Notes: generated from the sequence alone by a model not told the origin. A DNA stretch of 18,247 nucleotides from Sphingomonadaceae bacterium (GCA_016742125.1 JACVCM010000064.1:1-18247); one strand, 5' to 3'. Positions 1 to 7,176 are shown, counted from the first letter of the stretch. A program made the numbers and translations.

Positions 1-353
1 GCCTTGCGCAGTTCGGGGAGACGGGGGATCAGGCGTTGCGTGCCGAACAACGGTAAAACGCCTAACCGAAGCCGATATTCCCCTCCGCGACCCGCCAGTT
101 CCTCTACCGCTTCAGCCATCGCATCCATTGCAGGCTCTACCGCTGCAAGCAAAGCTTCGCCGTCGGCGTTGATGACCATTGCCTGGGCACGTCGGTCGAA
201 AAGGGGTTTGCCGATGAAATCCTCCAGCGCCTTGATTCGCCGGCTGAGCGCCGGTGCCGACAGAGCAAGTTCGCTGGCCGCTGCCTTGGCGGAGCCCAGC
301 TTTGCCACACGCAAAAAGGCTTCCAGCGAACGTAATGGGGGCAATCGGCGCAT
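1..353 (-). CDS. LysR-family transcriptional regulator, N-terminal part (cut by window edge)
   Basis: The minus-strand frame from 353 to the left edge is open and starts MRRLPPLRSLEAFLRVAKLG. Residues about 5-65 are a LysR winged helix-turn-helix: SLEAF, a helix-turn-helix with SAKAAASELALSAPALSRRI, then LEDFIGKPLFDR. The linker helix follows, and the effector domain has just begun (RLRLGVLPLFGTQRLIPRLPEL). About 117 residues are visible of a family that normally has about 300, so roughly the last 180 are missing. An ATG also lies at 357-359, but AGGAG directly abuts it, whereas the ATG at 351-353 has AGGAG six bases upstream, so 353 is preferred. The GcvA-like opening (PPLRSLEAF) suggests that subgroup, but the target is unknown. 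It is divergent from cdc48 and probably binds the dyad at 442-472. Confidence 0.9.
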   Translation of the reverse strand, partial: MRRLPPLRSLEAFLRVAKLGSAKAAASELALSAPALSRRIKALEDFIGKPLFDRRAQAMVINADGEALLAAVEPAMDAMAEAVEELAGRGGEYRLRLGVLPLFGTQRLIPRLPELRK

Positions 354-441
354 CACCATCTCCTGGGTTTTGCCGCGCTGCAATAAGAGCGGCAAGATTT
401 CGCGATCATTGGAATGTCACGAAATTCATTATGAAAACCAT

Positions 442-472
442 ATTGCAGAGTTGCGTAACGCGCAACTGCAAT
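442..472. promoter_or_regulatory. Candidate LysR-type operator (T-N11-A dyad)
   Basis: An almost perfect inverted repeat. The left arm, ATTGCAG (442-448), A449 unpaired, GTTGCG (450-455), pairs with CGCAACTGCAAT (461-472) across a five-base centre. Within it, T452 to A464 has the T-N11-A spacing with dyad TGCG-N5-CGCA typical of LysR-type regulator boxes. It lies about 90 bp upstream of the divergent lysR start, the usual place for an autoregulatory site. The assignment to this LysR protein is inference. As RNA the same bases would form a hairpin. Confidence 0.5.
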
Positions 473-555
473 TGCATTGTTCGCACTTGCACAAAATTTG
501 TCCGGACGGCATATGGAACATGCCTTATAGGCATCCTCTCCTAAAGACTTTTTCA

Positions 556-582
556 GGGTCGGCTTCGGTCGGCCCTTTTTTT
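556..582 (+). terminator. Rho-independent terminator with C(UUCG)G loop
   Basis: An eight-pair stem (GGGTCGGC with GTCGGCCC, two of the pairs G-U) is closed by a UUCG tetraloop, 556-575, and followed directly by seven T residues, 576-582. The form is that of a strong intrinsic terminator on the plus strand. No gene is visible upstream of it on this strand within the window. It lies 76 bp before the cdc48 start, so it either ends a small RNA or untranslated transcript from about 475-555 or acts as an attenuator in front of cdc48. Confidence 0.75.
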
Positions 583-603
583 GTCCAGAATCCGCGTCTT
601 GGA

Positions 604-632
604 TTCGCAATTTCCGGAACAGCTCCTATCTT
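604..632 (+). promoter_or_regulatory. Possible cdc48 promoter
   Basis: TTCGCA (604-609), a 17-base spacer and TATCTT (627-632) match the sigma-70 type -35 and -10 consensus at four of six positions each. It lies after the terminator at 556-582, as needed if cdc48 has its own promoter, and would leave a leader of about 20 bases. The match is weak. Confidence 0.3.
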
Positions 633-658
633 GCCGCCTTAACCAGAAAAGGCAGCCA

Positions 659-2962
659 ATGTCCCCGAAAGCCAAATCCTCCAAATTGCAGGTCGCCAAC
701 GCCAAGCTTGAAGACTCAGGCCGCGGTCTTGCACGCATGTCGCGCGAATTCATGGTCGAAAATGGCCTGGTTCAGGGCGATGTGGTTGAAATTATAGGCA
801 AACGCAGCACCGCCGCCCGAGCGGTCGATCCTTATCCAGAGGATGAGGGACTGGAAGTTGTCCGCATCGACGGCCTGCAACGCGCCAACGCCGGTGTGGG
901 CGCAGGTGATCATGTCGAGGTGCGTAAGGTCGATTCGAAACCCGCTACAAAAGTCGTGTTCGCGCCTGCGCAGCGCGAAATCCGGCTGGAGGGGCCAAGC
1001 CAGGCGCTGAAACGCAGTTTTCTGGGACGTCCAGTCGTTACTGGCGATGTTGTCGCAACGCACGGGCAGCAGAGGGTGGCGCCGGATGACATGCCGCCGC
1101 AACTTCGACAGATGCTGGCCGCGCCAGCCTTTGCTCTCGCTGAAATCAGGCTCACGGTTGTTTCCACCACGCCGAAAGGCATTGTTCATATCGATAACGA
1201 AACCGAGGTGGAGCTGCGCGCGGAATTCGCGGAGGCCAGGGAAGGCCGTCGTGCCGATGTTACCTATGACGATCTCGGTGGGATGGGAGATACCATCAAA
1301 CAGCTTCGCGAAATGGTCGAGCTGCCGCTGCGCTATCCCGAATTGTTTACGCGGCTCGGCGTCGATCCGCCGCGCGGCGTATTGCTGCACGGCCCTCCTG
1401 GAACCGGCAAGACCCGGCTCGCGCGGGCCGTCGCCAATGAAAGCGAGGCGGAGTTTTTTCTGATCAACGGTCCGGAAATCATGGGTTCGGCCTATGGTGA
1501 GTCCGAAAAAAAGCTCCGCGAGATATTCGAGGCAGCGACCAAGGCCGCGCCTTCAATCCTTTTCATCGACGAGATTGACTCGATCGCCCCGAAACGCGAT
1601 CAGGTGCATGGCGAGGCCGAAAAACGCCTCGTTGCCCAGTTATTGACGCTGATGGACGGGTTAGAGCCCCGCACCAACCTGGTCGTCATTGCCGCCACAA
1701 ACCGTCCCGAGGCAATCGATGAGGCGCTGCGGCGACCAGGCCGGTTTGACCGTGAAATCATCATTGGCGTGCCGGACGAGCGTGGACGGCGGGAGATATT
1801 GGCGATTCACACACGCGGAATGCCGCTTGGCCCCCGCGTCGATCTAAAGGAACTGGCGCGCACGACTTACGGATTTGTCGGGGCAGATCTGTCATCGCTG
1901 GCACGTGAGGCAGCGATTGAAGCAGTACGCCGCATCATGCCGGAGATCGATCTTGCCAGTGGGACGATTCCGCCCATGATACTCGAGAATCTCAAAGTCT
2001 CGCGCGACGATTTTTTCGAGGCGCTAAAGCGGGTTCAGCCGTCTGCGATGCGGGAAGTCATGGTGCAGGCTCCCGATGTGCGTTGGGAAGATGTCGGGGG
2101 TCTGGACGAGGCCCAGACGCGACTGAAGGAAGGCGTGGAATTGCCATTGCGCAACCCCGATGCCTTCCGCCGGCTTGGTATACGTCCCGCCAAGGGCTTC
2201 CTTTTGTACGGCCCGCCCGGCACCGGGAAAACCCTCTTGGCGAAAGCTGTTGCACGCGAGGCAGAGGCGAATTTCATAGCGGTCAAATCATCGGATCTGC
2301 TGTCCAAATGGTATGGCGAGAGCGAACAGCAGATTGCGCGCCTGTTCGCCCGTGCGCGGCAGGTCGCCCCTTGCGTGATTTTCATTGACGAGATCGACAG
2401 TCTGGCGCCAGCCCGCGGGGGCGGCCGTGGCGAACCGCAGGTGACCGAGCGTGTTGTCAACACCATATTGGCTGAAATGGACGGGCTGGAGGAGCTGCAG
2501 TCAGTTGTCGTCATTGGCGCCACCAACCGACCCACCCTTCTGGATCCCGCTTTACTCCGGCCCGGACGGTTTGATGAACTTGTGTATGTGACCGTTCCTA
2601 ACAAGGGCGGACGACGCCGGATACTGGGCATTCACACCGCAAAAATGCCGTTGGGCAAAGATGTAGATCTGGACGAAATCGCGGAAAGGACAGAACGCTA
2701 TACCGGTGCCGATCTGGAGGACCTTGTCCGACGGGCTGGTTTGTTTGCCTTGCGTGAAGGCGGAAACGAAGTCAGCGAAGTCAATATGGTGCATTTCAGT
2801 CAGGCTCTCAACGCATCGCGTGCGACCGTCACCGTTGAGATGGAGGAGGAATATGGCGCGATGGAAACCAAGCTGAAAGCCGCTGCGCTGCAGCCGCAGG
2901 GGATGGGCTTTGTCACCCCAGGTATGATGAAGCCCGTGCGGGATTCGAAGCACGAGCCATAA
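659..2962 (+). CDS. CDC48/p97 (VAT)-type double-ring AAA+ ATPase
   Basis: A 767-residue ATPase with the full architecture of archaeal VAT and eukaryotic p97, which use ATP hydrolysis to unfold or segregate proteins. Residues about 8-95 fit the double-psi-barrel N domain (KLQVANAKLEDSGRGLARMS). The D1 AAA domain has Walker A GPPGTGKT at 245-252, Walker B with D304/E305, and RRPGRFDRE. D2 has Walker A at 518-525, Walker B with D577/E578, and LRPGRFDE. A Met-rich tail ends the protein. The frame is open from 581, but the domain begins after the ATG at 659, which has AAAGG about seven bases upstream. It is a single gene, divergent from lysR and convergent with the MFS gene. Family membership is certain; bacterial substrates and adaptors are not known to me. 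Confidence 0.95.
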   Translation: MSPKAKSSKLQVANAKLEDSGRGLARMSREFMVENGLVQGDVVEIIGKRSTAARAVDPYPEDEGLEVVRIDGLQRANAGVGAGDHVEVRKVDSKPATKVVFAPAQREIRLEGPSQALKRSFLGRPVVTGDVVATHGQQRVAPDDMPPQLRQMLAAPAFALAEIRLTVVSTTPKGIVHIDNETEVELRAEFAEAREGRRADVTYDDLGGMGDTIKQLREMVELPLRYPELFTRLGVDPPRGVLLHGPPGTGKTRLARAVANESEAEFFLINGPEIMGSAYGESEKKLREIFEAATKAAPSILFIDEIDSIAPKRDQVHGEAEKRLVAQLLTLMDGLEPRTNLVVIAATNRPEAIDEALRRPGRFDREIIIGVPDERGRREILAIHTRGMPLGPRVDLKELARTTYGFVGADLSSLAREAAIEAVRRIMPEIDLASGTIPPMILENLKVSRDDFFEALKRVQPSAMREVMVQAPDVRWEDVGGLDEAQTRLKEGVELPLRNPDAFRRLGIRPAKGFLLYGPPGTGKTLLAKAVAREAEANFIAVKSSDLLSKWYGESEQQIARLFARARQVAPCVIFIDEIDSLAPARGGGRGEPQVTERVVNTILAEMDGLEELQSVVVIGATNRPTLLDPALLRPGRFDELVYVTVPNKGGRRRILGIHTAKMPLGKDVDLDEIAERTERYTGADLEDLVRRAGLFALREGGNEVSEVNMVHFSQALNASRATVTVEMEEEYGAMETKLKAAALQPQGMGFVTPGMMKPVRDSKHEP

Positions 2963-2970
2963 GCCAAATC

Positions 2971-3058
2971 CCGTCGCAACAGCGAAGGCTGGGACCTATC
3001 TAGCCTCTAGGTTTAGACTGCCCGACGTAATGGGCCCCAGCCTCCGCTGGGGCGACGG
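2971..3058. repeat. Large imperfect inverted repeat in a convergent gap (probable dispersed palindromic repeat, bidirectional terminator)
   Basis: The arms at 2971-2996 and 3033-3058 are 26 bases each, complementary except at four positions, and separated by 36 bases. The right arm is itself a hairpin: CCCCAGC (3035-3041), four-base loop, GCTGGGG (3046-3052). The left arm has the weaker CAGC-GAAG-GCTG version. It begins eight bases after the cdc48 stop and ends five bases before the MFS stop, so it fills the convergent gap. Its form resembles the GC-rich palindromic repeats scattered in many sphingomonad genomes. A role in ending both transcripts is inferred; there is no clear T-tract. Confidence 0.75.
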
Positions 3059-3063
3059 CTTCG

Positions 3064-4365
3064 CTATTGGTTGAGGATGAGGGCTTTCCGCCCCCAAACA
3101 ATCAAGAACAATAACGCAGCGCCGATCAGGATAAAGGTTGCAGGTTCCCACCAGTTGAACAGTGCCACGCCGACCGCAGGCGCAAAAACATAGGCAGCGC
3201 CGTTTATGGACGCGATCTTGCCCGCAACATCGCCCTGTTCATGCCTGCGCACCGCAAGCGAAGCACCGGCGGTGAAACCGGGACGAAACAGCCCGAAGCC
3301 CAATGACGCGATCGCAAAGCCGGTGCTGATTCCATAAAAGTCATAGCTTACGCCCGTGAGTAGAATGCCGACCAGTGCAAGCGCCGAACCCAGCAGGACC
3401 GAACTGCGCGCGGCGAGTGACAGCATCGGGATTAGCCCCCATTGCGCCAATAATGTTGCCATGGCTCCGATCAGCATGACCGACCCGCTCGCCTGCACCG
3501 CCTCCCACGGCCTGTCATGAAGGCCCAGCCGGTCACGGACAAGAAAGCCGACAACGCCCAATATTATCGCCTGAGCGTGCCCGCCGATAAGCCCCGCAAT
3601 CAACCAGGCAACCATGCGCTCATCGCGCCAGGGTAAACGAATTTCGACATCGGGCAAAGCCGCATCAAGCGCGCGTCCCTCGACCTCCTCAGCGTCGGGT
3701 GAGTTCATCGAAGCCGAGTTGGGATAAGCGGCGACCGCACCTCGCGCTGCAAAACGCGGCGTGTCGTTGGGCAGATGAAGGTGCAAGGCGATCAGCACGC
3801 CGACGCCGAACAGCGCGAACATGATCAAGGGACCGGCAAGGCCGAATGGCGGAAAGAGCAGGTAATGTGCCGTGGCCGGGCCGATAACGGTGCCAACCCC
3901 GAAAGAGGAGGCGAGCATCGACAGCGCCTTGGTGCGCTCTGCCCGTTCGGTGCGGGCGGCGACATAGGCTTGGACAGCTGGCGGCGCAGCTGATCCAAAG
4001 CCGCCGTAAAGGCTACGGAAAAGAGCAAATAACATGAAAGTGACGACCGGCCCGATCATTCCGGCCAGCCCCATCCACAACACCAGTCCGCACATTCCCA
4101 TCGAAGCGACAAAGCCTATGACACCCACGCTCATCAGTTGTTTACGCCCCCGGCGATCCGACATGCGCGCCCATTTCGGTGCGGTGATGACCCAGAGAAG
4201 CGCAGACCAGCTGAAAGCGAGGCTGACCCACACATCCGGCATATCGAGTTCGCTTGCGATGGCAGGAAGGGCAGATTGCATCGCCGTGTTTCCCGCTGCC
4301 GCTACGAGCATGACCATGAACAGGACGGCCACGCGGCTGCTGGGAATGGCGGGAACGGCGCTCAT
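3064..4365 (-). CDS. Major facilitator superfamily transporter, drug-efflux-like
   Basis: A 433-residue membrane protein with the length and twelve-helix pattern of MFS antiporters. MFS motif A is present after helix 2 (ARMSDRRGRKQLM, residues about 66-78). A helix-5 region rich in Gly and Pro (SFGVGTVIGPATAHYLL, about 153-169) resembles the antiporter motif C. A charged cytoplasmic loop of about 45 residues separates the two halves, as usual. The ATG at 4363-4365 shares bases with the TGA of the upstream ABM gene (ATGA overlap), so the two are probably cotranscribed and translationally coupled. The substrate cannot be read from the sequence; the partner gene makes efflux of a small organic compound plausible but unproven. 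Confidence 0.9.
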   Translation of the reverse strand: MSAVPAIPSSRVAVLFMVMLVAAAGNTAMQSALPAIASELDMPDVWVSLAFSWSALLWVITAPKWARMSDRRGRKQLMSVGVIGFVASMGMCGLVLWMGLAGMIGPVVTFMLFALFRSLYGGFGSAAPPAVQAYVAARTERAERTKALSMLASSFGVGTVIGPATAHYLLFPPFGLAGPLIMFALFGVGVLIALHLHLPNDTPRFAARGAVAAYPNSASMNSPDAEEVEGRALDAALPDVEIRLPWRDERMVAWLIAGLIGGHAQAIILGVVGFLVRDRLGLHDRPWEAVQASGSVMLIGAMATLLAQWGLIPMLSLAARSSVLLGSALALVGILLTGVSYDFYGISTGFAIASLGFGLFRPGFTAGASLAVRRHEQGDVAGKIASINGAAYVFAPAVGVALFNWWEPATFILIGAALLFLIVWGRKALILNQ

Positions 4366-4685
4366 GGCTTTTGCCAGTCATAGCTGCGCGTGACTTCGGC
4401 AACATGAAGGCTGTAATATGAATACCAGCGATCTCGACCTGCATCTCTGGTTGCGGCATGGTAGGGATTGTCGCGCCACGCCTTGGCATGTGCGTCACTC
4501 TCCCAATAGCTGACCGTGATGCCGAGACCGTCCTGCCCCCGAACCGACTCCATGCCAATATAGCCGGGTTGCTGGGCGGCCAGTCGGTCCATCGCATCGG
4601 CTGCTGCGGCGTAACCGTCCGCATCTTCTTTCGTGCGCTGTGCAATGAATATGACCGAAACCGTACCGGGGGGAAGCTTTGCCAT
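4362..4685 (-). CDS. Antibiotic biosynthesis monooxygenase (ABM) domain protein
   Basis: A 107-residue single-domain protein of the dimeric alpha+beta-barrel ABM superfamily. Characteristic stretches are the opening strand VSVIFIAQRT, the central QPGYIGMESVRG, the strand GITVSYWES, and the closing AGRDRWYSYYSLHVAEVTRSY. Members include quinone-forming monooxygenases, heme-degrading enzymes and many of unknown function. This one has no residue pattern that lets me choose. The ATG at 4685 fits the family start. A TTG at 4721 would add twelve residues and cannot be ruled out, because neither start has a clear ribosome binding site. Its stop overlaps the start of the MFS gene. Confidence 0.85.
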   Translation of the reverse strand: MAKLPPGTVSVIFIAQRTKEDADGYAAAADAMDRLAAQQPGYIGMESVRGQDGLGITVSYWESDAHAKAWRDNPYHAATRDAGRDRWYSYYSLHVAEVTRSYDWQKP

Positions 4686-4763
4686 TACAGGGGCATAAGG
4701 CTCATTTATCGTGCAACGCAACCCGCAGGGAACAGAATCTTGCTTAATCCGGTTGCAATGGCC

Positions 4764-4787
4764 GCGCCTATTTGCAAGTGCAGGCGC
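4764..4787. promoter_or_regulatory. Dyad in the divergent promoter region (possible operator)
   Basis: GCGCCT (4764-4769) and its exact inverse AGGCGC (4782-4787) are separated by 12 bases. The dyad lies in the 131-bp gap between the ABM gene (-) and the PmtA-like gene (+), about 30 bp before the latter. A second, overlapping inverted pair, TTGCA-N15-TGCAA, spans 4753-4777. Either could be a regulator site. No cognate regulator is visible. Confidence 0.3.
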
Positions 4788-4816
4788 TTGTCAAAACACA
4801 GTCGCGGAACCGCTAT

Positions 4817-5443
4817 ATGACCTCATCGACCTTGGCCAAAGCACCGCTGCTGGACCGCATCAAGACGCGTGTCAGCCGTTTTTTTGGACCGTGGGGTGTG
4901 TTTTTCAAAGGTTTTATCAAGCATCCGGTAATGGTCGGTTCGATCATCCCGTCTTCGCGCTGGACGGTGGAAAAGATGTTGGCCCCGGTGGATTGGGGCA
5001 ATACCAAATTATTCGTCGAATATGGCCCGGGCGTTGGGACATTCTGCCAGCCGGTCCTCGACAGGCTTCGTCCCGATGCGACTTTGCTGGTCATCGACCT
5101 GAACGAAGATTTCATCGCCTATCTGCGCAAAACCTTCCGCGACAGCCGCTTTATCGCGGTGCATGGTTCGGCGGCAGACGTGAATGAAATAATCGGCCAG
5201 TTCGGATTCAAGCATGCCGACTATGTGCTGTCCGGGTTGCCGTTTTCGACATTGCCCAATAATCTCGGCCCGATAATCGCGGAAGAGACAGCCAAAGCTA
5301 TCCGACCCGGCGGTGCGTTTCTTGTCTACCAGTTCCGCGCCCGTGCTCGCGACTTCATGGCTCCGCATTTCCGCAAAATCGACAGCGGTTACGAGTTCTG
5401 GAACGTTCTGCCTTGCCATCTTTTCTGGGGCTGGAAAGAATGA
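4817..5443 (+). CDS. SAM-dependent methyltransferase, phospholipid N-methyltransferase (PmtA)-like
   Basis: A 208-residue class I methyltransferase. The SAM-binding glycine loop is VEYGPGVGTF at 67-76, followed by VIDLNEDF at about 92-99 with the acidic residue at the end of strand 2. LSGLPF at 138-143 and the preceding PSSRWT (45-50) are typical of the bacterial phosphatidylethanolamine N-methyltransferase group (COG3963). The expected reaction is stepwise methylation of phosphatidylethanolamine towards phosphatidylcholine at the inner membrane; the exact substrate is inferred. The frame is open upstream to a TTG at 4772, but the ATG at 4817 with GGA nine bases before it fits the family better. 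It converges with the PLD gene, with only 12 bp between the stops, so two phospholipid-type enzymes are neighbours. Confidence 0.8.
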   Translation: MTSSTLAKAPLLDRIKTRVSRFFGPWGVFFKGFIKHPVMVGSIIPSSRWTVEKMLAPVDWGNTKLFVEYGPGVGTFCQPVLDRLRPDATLLVIDLNEDFIAYLRKTFRDSRFIAVHGSAADVNEIIGQFGFKHADYVLSGLPFSTLPNNLGPIIAEETAKAIRPGGAFLVYQFRARARDFMAPHFRKIDSGYEFWNVLPCHLFWGWKE

Positions 5444-5455
5444 TTCAGGCCGTTT

Positions 5456-6622
5456 CTAGCGGTTACGCAGCAGGCCGAACTTGATGCGGCGACCGACCGT
5501 ATAGTCCACCGAGTTGACTAAAAAATAGGCCATGCCCGCCTTGAAGCGGCTCCACCAGCTGTCCCGGTGCTTCAGCAATATCCGGGTCTGTTCTTCCGAC
5601 TGTTCGACAAGGCCGTCGATCAAGGTGCGCACATGGTTGGCGAAGTTCGCATCCTTTATGCGCACCATGATCTCCAGGTTGATGAACAGGCTACGGACGT
5701 CGAGATTGGCCGAGCCGATATAGACGGCATCGTCGATTACCATCAACTTCATGTGCAACGGACGCGGCTGAAATTCATATATGCGGGCCTTGCGTTTGAG
5801 AAGATAGCGATAGAGCAGGCGAGCGGCCGGGATGGTCGCTCCGTTGTCGGTCTTCCCCGCCATCACCAGCCGCGAACCTTTGTTGCGCCTCGCCACCCGC
5901 GCCATCCGCCGCAATATCGTCTGTGAGGGTGAAAAATAGGCGGACACGATGTCAAACCTCTTACCAACCTCCAAAGACCGCTTGAAGGTCAGCGCCCATG
6001 GAGAAATACGGTTGGTTGGGCCGCCCAGCAGCCATTGTATTTCCCCGATGCCAGGACGCCAGTTCCGGATGACATGGCGGATACCGCGATAGCGTACTTT
6101 CCCACCCTCCGATATCCGGTCCAGCTCTTCATAATATTTTGCCAGGCGGACTACCTCCGGTCCCGAAACAATCAGGCCCAAATCCTCCCAGCTATCGTCG
6201 CCGTGGCGCCCGAAATACTGATCGGTGATATTGAAGCCGCCGACAAGCGCATGTGTATCATCGGCAATCACCATCTTTTGATGGTTGCGGATAAAATAGC
6301 CGAAGCCCTTGCGCGTGCTGAAACAATGATAGTGTCCGCCTGCCTCTACAAGGGGATCGAAAAAACGGTCGCTGATATCTCCAGAGCCGAAGCTGTCGAT
6401 GATCAACTGTACCTTAACGCCGCGCCGCGCTGTCTCGACCAGCATGTCCAGAACTTGTTTGCCGGTTTCGTCGCCGGCAAACATGTAAAAGAAGATTCGA
6501 AGAGATTTCTGCGCAGTTTGGATGAGGCATATCATGGCCTCCAACCGATCGGTCGGCGTATGCACGAGATAGAGTTCATGCCCCGCCACTTGGAAATGCG
6601 TTCCCGGAAATTTGGCGGCCAT
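5456..6622 (-). CDS. Phospholipase D / cardiolipin synthase-like protein with two HKD motifs
   Basis: A 388-residue protein with both catalytic HxKx4D motifs: H114-K116-D121 followed by GGFN, and H290-K292-D297 followed by GSANLD. The two halves form one PLD active site, and the reaction goes through a phosphohistidine intermediate. The early strand IRIFFYMFAGDETG and the motif spacing fit the cardiolipin synthase (Cls/ClsB-like) class, which joins phosphatidyl groups to make cardiolipin. There is no N-terminal transmembrane hairpin as in ClsA, so a ClsB-like soluble or peripheral enzyme is more likely. The C-terminus is very basic. The start ATG at 6620-6622 follows a GG-rich stretch. Phosphatidyltransferase versus phospholipase activity cannot be decided here. 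Confidence 0.88.
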   Translation of the reverse strand: MAAKFPGTHFQVAGHELYLVHTPTDRLEAMICLIQTAQKSLRIFFYMFAGDETGKQVLDMLVETARRGVKVQLIIDSFGSGDISDRFFDPLVEAGGHYHCFSTRKGFGYFIRNHQKMVIADDTHALVGGFNITDQYFGRHGDDSWEDLGLIVSGPEVVRLAKYYEELDRISEGGKVRYRGIRHVIRNWRPGIGEIQWLLGGPTNRISPWALTFKRSLEVGKRFDIVSAYFSPSQTILRRMARVARRNKGSRLVMAGKTDNGATIPAARLLYRYLLKRKARIYEFQPRPLHMKLMVIDDAVYIGSANLDVRSLFINLEIMVRIKDANFANHVRTLIDGLVEQSEEQTRILLKHRDSWWSRFKAGMAYFLVNSVDYTVGRRIKFGLLRNR

Positions 6623-6674
6623 GATCCAGACCTAGTGCCTGCCGCCCCAAACGGCAAGCGGCCAGCCCTTTTCA

Positions 6675-6703
6675 TTGACAATTCCGGCCTTCAACCCTAG
6701 ATG
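6675..6703 (+). promoter_or_regulatory. Probable rpoZ promoter
   Basis: An exact consensus -35, TTGACA (6675-6680), a 17-base spacer and TAGATG (6698-6703). The start would be near 6710, leaving a leader of about 34 bases before the rpoZ ATG, which has CAGGAG upstream. Confidence 0.6.
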
Positions 6704-6743
6704 CGCTCAACTTTCCGGAAATTTTGAAGAATCAGGAGCCAGC

Positions 6744-7088
6744 ATGGCACGCGTTACCGTTGAAGATTGCATCGACAAGGTTACCAACCGTTTTGACCTT
6801 GTCCTCCTCGCCGCGGAGCGCGCGAGAGAGATTTCGGGTGGTGCGGAACTGACCATCGACCGTGATCGTGACAAAAACCCCGTGGTCGCGCTGCGCGAGA
6901 TTGCAGAGGAAACCATCCGCCCCGAACATTTGCAGGAAGGTCTCGTCCAGTCGCTGCAGAAGGTGCAGGTCGACGAGGATGAAGAAGCCGACGAAATCGG
7001 TTCGATCAGCTTGTCGGCAGAGGCACTGCGCCTGACTGCCGCCGCGCCTGCACGTGGTGCAGGCATGCAACGCGATTACGACCGGTAA
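6744..7088 (+). CDS. rpoZ: DNA-directed RNA polymerase omega subunit
   Basis: A 114-residue protein whose first 60 residues are canonical omega: MARVTVEDCIDKVTNRFDLV, then AAERAREISGG and KNPVVALREIAEETI. Omega binds the beta-prime C-terminus, assists core enzyme assembly and in many proteobacteria helps form a ppGpp site. The acidic stretch DEDEEADE (about 78-85) and the Ala-rich tail match the longer alphaproteobacterial form. The start is fixed by GGAG seven bases upstream of the ATG and by the conserved N-terminus. In many alphaproteobacteria rpoZ is followed by spoT; here a terminator and an unrelated gene follow. Confidence 0.97.
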   Translation: MARVTVEDCIDKVTNRFDLVLLAAERAREISGGAELTIDRDRDKNPVVALREIAEETIRPEHLQEGLVQSLQKVQVDEDEEADEIGSISLSAEALRLTAAAPARGAGMQRDYDR

Positions 7089-7111
7089 TTTTTCATTATC
7101 GCGAAATGTCG

Positions 7112-7143
7112 AAGGCCCGGATCAGTCCGGGCCTTTTCTTTTT
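7112..7143 (+). terminator. rpoZ intrinsic terminator
   Basis: A perfect ten-pair stem, AAGGCCCGGA (7112-7121) with TCCGGGCCTT (7126-7135), a TCAG loop and then TTCTTTTT. It lies 24 bp after the rpoZ stop. Confidence 0.9.
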
Positions 7144-7170
7144 GGCATTCGATTGCACCGCTGATACATA
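7142..7170 (+). promoter_or_regulatory. Possible promoter of the DUF3667 gene
   Basis: TTGGCA (7142-7147), 17 bases and TACATA (7165-7170) form a reasonable sigma-70 type promoter that begins inside the rpoZ terminator T-tract. The predicted start would fall at or within a base or two of the ATG at 7177, which has no ribosome binding site, suggesting a leaderless mRNA. Confidence 0.35.
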
Positions 7171-7176
7171 ATTCTC

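Noticed and set aside
4..642. Open frame of 212 codons on the plus strand opposite lysR
   Set aside because: It runs antisense through the LysR coding region and across the operator and terminator; composition is Ser/Arg-rich shadow-like and it matches no family.
581..658. 26-residue N-terminal extension of Cdc48
   Set aside because: The extra residues start inside the terminator T-tract, are not N-domain-like, and the ATG at 659 has a ribosome binding site.
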